Of a stretch of 19,862 nucleotides of DNA, positions 1 through 7,003 are shown one piece after another (the stretch's first letter is position 1; every line of letters starts with the position of its first letter). Location of the stretch: NCBI GenBank assembly GCA_038238555.1, contig JBBRXP010000103.1, positions 1 through 19,862 on the forward strand, written 5' to 3'. Position numbers and translations under genes: made by a program. Below the pieces are notes generated by a model. That model saw only the letters and a list, made by a program, of their open reading frames with translations, did not search any database and was not told where the DNA came from. The stretch is from JANNXQ01 sp038238555 (GTDB lineage Bacteria; Verrucomicrobiota; Verrucomicrobiia; Chthoniobacterales; Chthoniobacteraceae).

Positions 1-1
1 C

Positions 2-2383
2 GATCCGGGCTACGAAGCGGAGGTCGTCCGCGCGTTCGCCGCGCTTGTCGAGAAGGGGCTCGTGTATCGTTCGAAGAAGCCCGTCTATTGGAGCACCGGC
101 GCGCAGACGGCTCTGGCAGAGGCGGAGGTGGAATATGCCGATCGCGAGGACCCGGCGATCTTCGTGAAATTTCCGATCGTGAGCGGACCGCTCGCGGGCA
201 AGGCGAGCATGGTCATCTGGACCACCACGCCGTGGACCTTGCCGGCAAACGTGGCCATCGCGGTGCATCCGTCGCAGCGTTATCTCGTGAAGGCGCTGCG
301 GCGAAATGCGGAGGGCGAGGAGACGCAGCACTCGGAACTTTTTGTGATCGCCGAAGCGCTGCTGCCCGCGTTTGAAGAAGCCGCGGGCTTTGAGGAAGTG
401 GCGTATCCGCGCGCGGAAGTGAGCGACACTCTGCTCGAGAGCGCCGGAGATCATGCGCTGACGGGCTTTCTCGGCTCGGAGCTCGTGGGGAGCGAAGCGC
501 GGCATCCTTTTCTCGACCGCACTTCGCGCATCATCGCCGCGGATTTCGTGACGATGGAAACGGGCACGGGCCAGGTGCACATCGCGCCGGGCCACGGTGC
601 CGACGACTACACCGCGGGCGTGCAAAACGGTCTGCCGATTCTTTCACCGGTGGATGAACACGGACGCTTCACCGAGGAGGTCGGCGTGCCGGTGTGGGCA
701 GGCAAATATGTCTTCGACGCCAACGCGGACGTGATCGCGCATCTCCGCGAAAAGGGCGCGCTGCTCGGCGAGCAAATTTTCCGGCACTCGTATCCGCACT
801 GCTGGCGCTCGAAGACGCCCGTGGTATTTCGCGCGGTCGAGCAGTTCTTCATTCGCATCGACGCCATCCGCGCCGGCGCGCTCGATGCGATCGACAGCGT
901 CACGTGGCTGCCGGGCTGGGCGCGTAACCGCATCCGCGCCACCGTCGAATCGCGGCCCGACTGGTGCATCTCGCGCCAGCGTTCGTGGGGCGTGCCGCTG
1001 CCGGTCTTCTACGATGCCAAGGGTGCGCCACTTCTCGACGCCGCGCTCGTGCGGAAAGTGGCGGACCTCTTTGAGAAACACGGGACGAATCTTTGGTTTG
1101 AAAAAGATGACGCTTGGTGGGCGCAGGAGCTCGCGCTTCCCGCCGACACCACGCGCCGCCACGACACGCTCGATGTGTGGATCGACAGCGGCGTGTCGCA
1201 CGAAGCCGTGCTGCGCAAGCATCCCGAGCTGCACTGGCCCGCGGACATCTACATCGAGGCGACCGATCAGCATCGCGGCTGGTTTCAGTCCTCGCTCATG
1301 ACGAGCGTGGCGCTGCACGGCGCCGCGCCTTACCGCACCGTCATCACGCACGGCTTTGTGGTGGACCGCGACGGCCGGAAAATCAGCAAGTCTTCGAGCT
1401 ACAAGAAGCCGATGGACGCCGAACATTTTGTCGGCCAATACGGCTCGGACCTCGTGCGGCTGTGGGTGGCGAGCGTGGACTACCAGAACGAGGTGCCCTT
1501 CAGCGAAGAAGCCTTTACGCGGCTCGGCGATGCGTACCGGCAGTTTCGAAATATCCTGCGCATCCTGCTGGCGAACCTGCACGAGCACGAGCGTGGCGCG
1601 GGCTTCCAGCCTGCGGCAGTCGGCGAGGCTTCCAGCGTTTCCGAGCCTTCAGGCAAGGATGCCTGCGGGACTGCCGCAGGCGCGGACGCCTGCGCCACTA
1701 CGGTCGATCGCTGGGTGCTCTCGCGGTTGCAGGAGGTCATCGCCACGTGCCGCGCGGCTTACGCCGAGTACGAGTTCCGCAAAGTCTTCCAGACGCTGAA
1801 CCAATTCTGCACCGTCGATCTCAGCGCGCTCTACGTCGATATCACCAAGGATCGCATGTACTGCGATGCGGCCGATTCGCCGCGCCGCCGCGCCACGCAG
1901 CGAGTGATGGGGCGCGTCTTCGACTCTCTCGCACGACTGCTCGCGCCCATCCTCGTCCACACCGCCGACGAGGCGTGGCAATTCGCCGGCCACCCCGCGA
2001 GCGTGCATCTCGAATTGCTCCCCGAGACCGACGCCGCGCTGCGCGACGAAGCGGTGGAAGCCGAAGTCGATGGCTGGTTGAAACTCCGCGCCGTGGTCGC
2101 GCAAGCCATCGAGCCCGCCCGCCAGCAGAAGCTCATCGGCAATGCGCTCGAAGCCGCGGTGACCTTGGAAGTTTCCGCGCCCTTCGACCTCACAGCACTG
2201 CAATCTCGCGTCGGAGAGCTCGAGGAATTCATCATCCTCAGCGAACTCACACTCGTCGGCGGATCGGAGACCCGCGCGTCCCTCGTCCGCACCAGCCGCG
2301 CAAAGTGCGCGCGCTGCTGGCGGCATCGCGCCAGCGTCGGCGCAAATGAGTTGTGCGACCGCTGCGCCGCAGTCGTCGCATGA
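2..2383 (+). CDS. ileS: Isoleucyl-tRNA synthetase, 5'-truncated by the window edge
   Basis: Charges tRNA-Ile with isoleucine in the cytoplasm. The frame is open from base 2 (DPGYEAEVVRAF...), so the gene starts upstream; 793 residues are visible and the N-terminus with the HIGH motif is missing. Visible parts in order: the CP1 editing domain (WTTTPWTLPAN near bases 218-252, GTGQVHIAPGHGADDY near 565-612), the catalytic-core motifs DVWIDSGVSHE and EATDQHRGWFQSS, the KMSKS loop written here as KISKS (about 1378-1392), the anticodon-binding helical domain from about base 1700 (VDRWVLSRL), and a C-terminal zinc finger with two CxxC pairs (CARC, CDRC). About 35 extra residues sit just before VDRWVLSRL and are encoded by a palindromic element (see 1593-1698). 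The stop overlaps the lspA start as ATGA, and ileS-lspA is a widely conserved pair. Identity is secure. Confidence 0.97.
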   Translation, partial: DPGYEAEVVRAFAALVEKGLVYRSKKPVYWSTGAQTALAEAEVEYADREDPAIFVKFPIVSGPLAGKASMVIWTTTPWTLPANVAIAVHPSQRYLVKALRRNAEGEETQHSELFVIAEALLPAFEEAAGFEEVAYPRAEVSDTLLESAGDHALTGFLGSELVGSEARHPFLDRTSRIIAADFVTMETGTGQVHIAPGHGADDYTAGVQNGLPILSPVDEHGRFTEEVGVPVWAGKYVFDANADVIAHLREKGALLGEQIFRHSYPHCWRSKTPVVFRAVEQFFIRIDAIRAGALDAIDSVTWLPGWARNRIRATVESRPDWCISRQRSWGVPLPVFYDAKGAPLLDAALVRKVADLFEKHGTNLWFEKDDAWWAQELALPADTTRRHDTLDVWIDSGVSHEAVLRKHPELHWPADIYIEATDQHRGWFQSSLMTSVALHGAAPYRTVITHGFVVDRDGRKISKSSSYKKPMDAEHFVGQYGSDLVRLWVASVDYQNEVPFSEEAFTRLGDAYRQFRNILRILLANLHEHERGAGFQPAAVGEASSVSEPSGKDACGTAAGADACATTVDRWVLSRLQEVIATCRAAYAEYEFRKVFQTLNQFCTVDLSALYVDITKDRMYCDAADSPRRRATQRVMGRVFDSLARLLAPILVHTADEAWQFAGHPASVHLELLPETDAALRDEAVEAEVDGWLKLRAVVAQAIEPARQQKLIGNALEAAVTLEVSAPFDLTALQSRVGELEEFIILSELTLVGGSETRASLVRTSRAKCARCWRHRASVGANELCDRCAAVVA
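1593..1698. repeat. Palindromic element inserted in frame in ileS
   Basis: The 27 bases at 1593-1619 are repeated inverted at 1671-1698; 24 of 28 aligned columns are identical, including perfect outer 7-mers (gtggcgc / gcgccac) and inner 10-mers (cctgcggcag / ctgccgcagg). The segment between contains further short inverted pieces. It is open in the ileS frame and encodes a Gly/Ala/Ser-rich stretch that typical bacterial IleRS proteins do not have at this place, between the catalytic core and the anticodon-binding domain. The element reading is inference from structure. Confidence 0.75.
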
Positions 2384-2850
2384 AATCCCTCTTCGCCGTG
2401 GTGCTCCCGCTCTACGCGCTCGATCAAATCTCGAAGTGGTGGATCGTGAAAAACTTCGCGCCCTTCGAGCAGCGCGTGGTCATCGAGGATTTTTTCGATC
2501 TCTGCCACTTCCGCAACACCGGCGCAGCCTTCAGTATGGGCACGGGCAATAACACTTTCTTCATCCTCCTCTCCCTCGCCGCGCTCGCCGGCCTGCTCGT
2601 GGCTTACGCCCGCGGCGTGTTCCGCGACGCATGGAGCCGCTGGGGTGTCGCGCTGCTCCTCGCCGGCATCCTCGGCAATCTCACCGACCGCATCATCCTC
2701 GGATCGGTGGTCGATTTCCTACTCTTCGATCTGCACGTCCGCTTCGCCCATCCGTGGCCCGCCTTCAATGTCGCCGACTCGCTCATCTGCATCGCCGTCG
2801 CGCTCTTTCTCGTCGGATCCTTTTTCGAAAAAAAGCCGGCCCGGCGCTGA
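2380..2850 (+). CDS. lspA: Lipoprotein signal peptidase (signal peptidase II)
   Basis: Inner-membrane aspartyl protease that removes the signal peptide from prolipoproteins after diacylglyceryl transfer to the lipobox Cys. The 156-residue length and about four hydrophobic segments fit the family. Visible family motifs are DQxxK (D15-K19), FRNTGAAFS (residues 44-52), GNLTDR followed by VVDF with catalytic D112, and FNVADS with catalytic D133. The start chosen is the ATG at 2380, which overlaps the ileS TGA as ATGA; a GTG further upstream at 2353 would add nine Arg-rich residues that the family does not have. Probably translated by coupling to ileS. It is convergent with mfd, with 24 bases between their stops. 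A substrate candidate in this window is the TolC-like lipoprotein at 16896. Confidence 0.96.
   Translation: MKSLFAVVLPLYALDQISKWWIVKNFAPFEQRVVIEDFFDLCHFRNTGAAFSMGTGNNTFFILLSLAALAGLLVAYARGVFRDAWSRWGVALLLAGILGNLTDRIILGSVVDFLLFDLHVRFAHPWPAFNVADSLICIAVALFLVGSFFEKKPARR
2828..2845 (-). terminator. Possible intrinsic terminator for the mfd operon
   Basis: Read on the minus strand, about 30 bases past the mfd stop, a short all-GC hairpin (gccg-ggc-cggc, plus positions 2835-2845) is followed directly by seven T (plus 2834-2828). The stem is only 4 bp, so strength is uncertain. It lies inside the 3' end of the convergent lspA gene. Confidence 0.4.
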
Positions 2851-2874
2851 GCTTGTGGCACCTGCGGGGCGCCT

Positions 2875-5800
2875 CTATCCTGCGGTTGGTCTCGGCGGTT
2901 GCGTAGCGGCGGCGTCCTCGCCGCTCGGGCGGTTTGCGCGGCGGGAACTTCCTGCGACGAGGACGTCGCAGCTACGAGTCCGCTCAGAAATCCGGATCAT
3001 CCCCAGCACTTCGTGCAGCCGCGCGCTCGGCTCGGGCGTGGTGAGGCGGGGAAATTTTCCGCCGAGCAACAAGAGATCGCCGCCGCGCGTGAGCATGAGT
3101 TTGTCTTCGCGCACTTCCACGGCGGTGAATTTGCGCGCAGCGGCGGCGAGTTTGATTTCGGTGAGCAGAAGTAAATTTTTCGCGGCCTCGGGCAGCGCGC
3201 CGAAGCGGTCGCGCCATGTCTCGCGCAAGGCTTCGAGCGCTTCCTGCGTCGAGATCTCGGCGAGCCGGCGATAGGCTTGGATGCGCGGTTGCGACTCGGC
3301 GATGAAACTTGCGGGAAGAAATGCCGGCGCCATTTCCGAGCTCAGAAAATCCGCTTCCCGCAGCGCGACGAAGTCCGTGCGCAACACGACCTCCAGGCGT
3401 GGGCGCACTTTTTCGCCTTTGAGCTGCGCGACGGCTTGGCGCAGCAGCGAGCAATACAGGTCGAAGCCGATGCTCACGATGTGGCCGCTCTGCGCGGTGC
3501 CGAGGATGTTGCCGGCGCCTCGGATTTCGAGATCGCGCATCGCGATCTTAAAGCCGGCGCCGAGCGAGCTGTATTGCTTGATGGCGTTGATGCGCCGGCG
3601 CGCTTCGCCCACCGACATCATATCGCGCGGCAGCATCAGGTAGGCATAAGCCTTGTGCTGCGCGCGGCCCACGCGACCGCGGAGTTGGTAGAGATCGGCG
3701 AGGCCGAAACGATCGGCGCGGTCGATGATGATCGTGTTCGCGTTCGGAATATCGAGGCCGCTCTCGATGATGGTGGTCGAGATGAGCACGTCGGCCCGGC
3801 CGCTCACAAATTGCTGCATCACGTCCTCGAGCTCGTGCTCATCCATCTGCCCGTGGCCGATCACGAGCCGCGCTTGCGGGCACAAATGCGCGATGCGGTC
3901 GCGCACTTTCTCGATGGACTGCACTCGATTGTGCAGAAAGAAAACCTGTCCCTGCCGCGCCAGCTCCCGGTGGATCGCGTCGCGGATGATCCGCTCGTCA
4001 TACGGGCAGATGAGCGTCTCGACCGGGATGCGATTGGGCGGCGCGGTCTCGATGGTGCTCATGTCCTTCGCCCCCATAAGCGAGAGGTAGAGCGTGCGCG
4101 GGATCGGCGTGGCCGAGAGCGTGAGCATGTCCACGAGCTCAAACATTTCCTTGAAGCGCTCCTTGTGCAGCACGCCGAAGCGCTGCTCTTCGTCGATCAC
4201 CACGAGGCCGAGATTTTTGAACGCGATGTCCTTCGAAATAAGCCGGTGCGTGCCGATGACGATATCGACTCCGCCTTCCCGCAACGCGCGCGCCGTCTTG
4301 CGCTGCTCGCCGGGTGTGCGGTAGCGGCTGAGCAGCTCGACGGCGATGGGATAATCCGACATGCGTTCGCGGAAAGTCTGGTAGTGCTGCTGTGCGAGCA
4401 CCGTCGTGGGAACCAGCACCGCCACTTGTTTCCCAGCCATTACCGTTTTGAAAGCGGCGCGGATGGCGACCTCCGTTTTCCCAAAACCCACGTCGCCGCA
4501 GATGAGCCGGTCCATCGGCTGCTCGCTCTCCATGTCGGCCTTGGTCGCGGCGATGGCGGTGAGTTGGTCGGGTGTTTCCTTGTAAATAAACGACGCCTCG
4601 AATTCGTGCTGCCACTTGTTGTCGGGCGGACACGCAAAGCCTTTCGCCGTCTCGCGCTCGGCGTGCACGGCCAGCAGGCGCGCGGCGTAGTCAAAGACGG
4701 CGTTCTCCGCGGTCTTCTTCGCCCTGGCCCACTTGCTGTCGCCGAGCGCGGATAGCGGCGGATTTTTTCTGCCGACTCCCACGTAGCGCGAGATGAGGTA
4801 GCTCTGCTCGAGCGGCACGTAGAGCCGCGCGTCGTTGGCAAAGGCGATCACGAGTACCTGCTCGGAGAGTGACACAGGCGTCCCGCCTGTGAGCACCGGC
4901 GGGACGCCCGTGCCACGCTCAATGGACTGGATGCCTTCGTAGCGGCCGATGCCATGTTCGAGATGGACCACGAGATCGTCTTCATTGAGCTCGCTGAAAT
5001 CGATCTGCGCGCGGCTGGCCTGCTCGCGGGCGCGGCGCAGCGCGAGGCGGCGCGCGCGGTTGTTGCGGTAGCGGCCGAAGAGCTCGGCATCCGAGAGCAC
5101 CGCGACCTTTGCAGCCGGAAAAGTGAAACCGTGCGCGAGTGTGCCCACGGTGAAGTGCAGCGCGTCGGCTTCGATCGCCGGCACGAGCTCGCGCAGCCGC
5201 TCGATCTCGCCCTCGTTGTTGCAGAAGATGTGCGTGCGCCAGACTTGCTCGCGCCATTCCCGGAGCTGCGTGAAGAAGCGCTCGCGCTTCATTTCATCGA
5301 CCACGAAATCGCCCGCCTCGAATTCACCGAGACCGTGATCGAAGAATGCGGTGTCGAAATCCTCCGCGCGATCGAGGCCCTGCGCGCCTTCGAGAATCTC
5401 GACCCGCGCCGCGCCGAACCCCGCGCCGACATCGACGGTCACATCGCTTTCGCGGATGTAGTCGCTCAGCGCGCAGTCGCTCTTCTCGCCTTCGCCGAGC
5501 AGCAGCGTGGCGCTCTCGACTTGTTGCACGGCGGTCTGCGCATCGAGGTCGAAGTGCCGCAGCGATTCGATCTCGTCGCCGAAGAGCTCGATGCGAAGCG
5601 GCAACGTGTGATGAAACGAAAACACGTCGAGAATGCCGCCGCGCACCGCGAATTGTCCGCGCGCCGAGACCTGCGCGACGTGCTCGTAGCCAGCTTTCGC
5701 GAGTTGCGCGAGGAAGGGTTCGCGATCGAGTCGCGCGCCGCGCGTGACCTTGCGTTCCAGCGCCCGCAGTGCGCCGGCGGTGAGCACGCTGTCGCCGAGG

Positions 5801-6168
5801 CTTGCTCGCGTGAGCACGATGACGTGACTCCCCTTTGTGTCCGCGAGTTTCTGCACGATGGCGAGCCGCTCGGCGGCCGTCTCCGGATCGGCGATCGCGC
5901 CTTCCACCGGCGCGCGATCCGTCTCCGGGAAAAAGAGCGCGTCCGGGAACCAATTGAGCAACTCGTTGTGCGTGGTCTCCTGCGCCCGGACGCCTGCGCA
6001 CACCAGCCACAGCCGCCGCGGCACACGCCTCGCGAGCAGTGCCGCGAGGAAGGGCTGAGCCGAAGCGGTGACGTGCTCGAAGACAACGGCCTCGTCGCCA
6101 TCGCGCACTTGCGCGAGCTTCGCCGCCATCGACGGCGCGGCGCCTATTTGGTCGAGGATGTCTTTCAT
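2875..6168 (-). CDS. mfd: Transcription-repair coupling factor
   Basis: ATP-dependent translocase that removes RNA polymerase stalled at DNA lesions and recruits UvrA. 1097 residues, close to the family's usual 1100-1170. Order of parts: an N-terminal UvrB-like module (residues about 1-330), the RNA-polymerase-interacting domain at about 400-460 (VVHLEHGIGRYEGI), the translocase motor with Walker A GDVGFGKTE (about 560), DEEQ box (about 660), TLSATPIPRTL, and GRVGRAQHKAYAYL (about 835), then the C-terminal regulatory region. The start chosen is ATG 6168, which overlaps the aminotransferase stop as ATGA; an upstream ATG at 6258 would add 30 unrelated residues. Two anomalies: an in-frame palindrome encodes about 14 extra residues in a loop of the polymerase-interacting domain (4873-4912), and the last 30-odd residues are encoded by a second palindrome (2902-2976). 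Confidence 0.96.
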   Translation of the reverse strand: MKDILDQIGAAPSMAAKLAQVRDGDEAVVFEHVTASAQPFLAALLARRVPRRLWLVCAGVRAQETTHNELLNWFPDALFFPETDRAPVEGAIADPETAAERLAIVQKLADTKGSHVIVLTRASLGDSVLTAGALRALERKVTRGARLDREPFLAQLAKAGYEHVAQVSARGQFAVRGGILDVFSFHHTLPLRIELFGDEIESLRHFDLDAQTAVQQVESATLLLGEGEKSDCALSDYIRESDVTVDVGAGFGAARVEILEGAQGLDRAEDFDTAFFDHGLGEFEAGDFVVDEMKRERFFTQLREWREQVWRTHIFCNNEGEIERLRELVPAIEADALHFTVGTLAHGFTFPAAKVAVLSDAELFGRYRNNRARRLALRRAREQASRAQIDFSELNEDDLVVHLEHGIGRYEGIQSIERGTGVPPVLTGGTPVSLSEQVLVIAFANDARLYVPLEQSYLISRYVGVGRKNPPLSALGDSKWARAKKTAENAVFDYAARLLAVHAERETAKGFACPPDNKWQHEFEASFIYKETPDQLTAIAATKADMESEQPMDRLICGDVGFGKTEVAIRAAFKTVMAGKQVAVLVPTTVLAQQHYQTFRERMSDYPIAVELLSRYRTPGEQRKTARALREGGVDIVIGTHRLISKDIAFKNLGLVVIDEEQRFGVLHKERFKEMFELVDMLTLSATPIPRTLYLSLMGAKDMSTIETAPPNRIPVETLICPYDERIIRDAIHRELARQGQVFFLHNRVQSIEKVRDRIAHLCPQARLVIGHGQMDEHELEDVMQQFVSGRADVLISTTIIESGLDIPNANTIIIDRADRFGLADLYQLRGRVGRAQHKAYAYLMLPRDMMSVGEARRRINAIKQYSSLGAGFKIAMRDLEIRGAGNILGTAQSGHIVSIGFDLYCSLLRQAVAQLKGEKVRPRLEVVLRTDFVALREADFLSSEMAPAFLPASFIAESQPRIQAYRRLAEISTQEALEALRETWRDRFGALPEAAKNLLLLTEIKLAAAARKFTAVEVREDKLMLTRGGDLLLLGGKFPRLTTPEPSARLHEVLGMIRISERTRSCDVLVAGSSRRANRPSGEDAAATQPPRPTAG
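2902..2976. repeat. Double-hairpin inverted repeat at the 3' end of mfd
   Basis: Two 24-base units, 2902-2925 and 2953-2976, are inverted copies of each other (20 of 24 identical after reverse-complementing). Each unit is also a hairpin by itself: agcggcg/cgccgct in the left unit and tgcgac/gtcgca in the right. The outer ends are cgtagc and gctacg. The segment is translated as the Mfd tail, which looks unrelated to normal Mfd C-termini. Its 11-mer at 2966-2976 occurs as the reverse complement at 10641-10651. Confidence 0.75.
4873..4912. repeat. Palindromic element in frame in the mfd polymerase-binding domain
   Basis: A 19-base unit (4873-4891), itself a perfect 8-bp hairpin with loop tcc (cacaggcg-tcc-cgcctgtg), is followed after two bases by an inverted copy (4894-4912) with 17 of 19 identical. 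It encodes roughly GTGVPPVLTGGTPV between GRYEGIQSIE and QVLVIAF, where other Mfd proteins have a short hairpin loop. It shares the 9-mer gcgtcccgc with the element at 6951-6981. Confidence 0.78.
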
Positions 6169-6935
6169 CTCATAAATTCTGCCGCAAGGCGCGAGCCGAC
6201 GCTGCGTGGGCCGAGCGGGCGGCCTTCGAGCGTCGCCACGGGCATCACGCCGATCCAACTATTCGTCAGGAAAATTTCCTCAGTCGCGAGCGCATGTTCG
6301 CGGCGCAGGCGACGCTCCTCCACTTTGCGGCGGCCGATGACCCACTCGCGGATCACGCCCGCGCGCGCGCCGCTGGAGCGCGGCGGCGTCACGATCTTCC
6401 CGTCGATGACGAGGAACACGTTGGCGCAACATGCGGAGACGAGTTCGGCGAAATCGTTGAAGAGCAGCGCCTCGTCGAAGCCGCGACGGCGGGCATTCCC
6501 GAGCGCGTCGGCGTTGGGCCAATAGTTGGCCGTCTTCAATCCGCCGAACGGCGCGCGATACGGCTCGTCGTGGAAGGTGAGTTCGTAGCATTCCTCGGCG
6601 ACCGGCGCGCGCTCTTCGCGGAGAATGAAAACGCGCGGCTTACCCGCCGGGGCTGTGAGCGAGCCGTCTCCAGCGGTCACGTAAATACGGGCGAAGCCGT
6701 CGCCGCCGTTGCACAACGTTTCCTCGCAAGCGCGAAGCGCCGATTCCTCGACGGCAAACTCCCGCTCCGCGCAAGCGCTGAGGAGCCGCGCGAGATGCCG
6801 ATGCAAAAACTCCGCCTCCCCGCCGCGCACGCGCAAGCTCTCGAAGACCGACATGCCGTAGCGGAACCCGCGGTCGGACAGCGGCACGGAGTCGCACGAA
6901 ACGAAGACGTCGCCGTTCCACTGCCATGAGGTCAT
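6165..6935 (-). CDS. Class-IV PLP aminotransferase (aminodeoxychorismate lyase / branched-chain or D-amino acid type)
   Basis: 256 residues of the fold-type IV PLP family, which includes PabC, IlvE and D-amino acid transaminases. Visible landmarks: SVPLSDRGFRYGMSVFESLR (residues 16-35, matching the family's DRG..YG..VFE.LR), catalytic K134 in GGLKTANY, FDEALLFN, and FLTNSWIGVMPV near the C-terminus. In the motif that normally reads E-x4-N-x-F the Glu that contacts the PLP ring nitrogen aligns with Ser (LVSACCANVF). No pabA or pabB is nearby, so the substrate is not settled. The start is ATG 6935; a GTG at 7007 overlaps the preceding gene's TGA as GTGA and would add 24 residues encoded largely by a hairpin element. 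The stop overlaps mfd as ATGA, so the gene lies within the uppS-mfd operon. Confidence 0.85.
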   Translation of the reverse strand: MTSWQWNGDVFVSCDSVPLSDRGFRYGMSVFESLRVRGGEAEFLHRHLARLLSACAEREFAVEESALRACEETLCNGGDGFARIYVTAGDGSLTAPAGKPRVFILREERAPVAEECYELTFHDEPYRAPFGGLKTANYWPNADALGNARRRGFDEALLFNDFAELVSACCANVFLVIDGKIVTPPRSSGARAGVIREWVIGRRKVEERRLRREHALATEEIFLTNSWIGVMPVATLEGRPLGPRSVGSRLAAEFMR

Positions 6936-6942
6936 CGGCGCG

Positions 6943-6991
6943 GAGTTTCCGGGGAGCACGCGCGTCCCGCGTGTGCTCCCCAGAGTTTCCG
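6943..6991. repeat. Hairpin element flanked by 9-base direct repeats
   Basis: A hairpin at 6951-6981 pairs ggggagc with gctcccc and acgcg with cgcgt, with a two-base bulge. It is flanked by the exact direct repeat gagtttccg at 6943-6951 and 6983-6991, which looks like a target-site duplication. The core gcgtcccgc (6962-6970) is the same 9-mer as in the mfd element at 4878-4886. It lies between the sigma-54 activator stop and the likely aminotransferase ATG. Confidence 0.6.
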
Positions 6992-7003
6992 CGGTCGCCT
7001 GCC

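Noticed and set aside
1376..1395. KISKS in IleRS as evidence for a broken KMSKS motif
   Set aside because: Met-to-Ile at this position is a conservative change and both Lys and Ser residues are kept, so the enzyme is probably normal.
2353..2379. GTG at 2353 as the lspA start
   Set aside because: It would add an Arg-rich leader inside the ileS zinc-finger codons; the ATGA-coupled ATG at 2380 gives the standard LspA N-terminus.
3277..6525. Long plus-strand open frames (492 and 523 codons) opposite mfd
   Set aside because: Composition is the low-complexity complement of mfd codons and no motif or start signal is seen; mfd explains the region.
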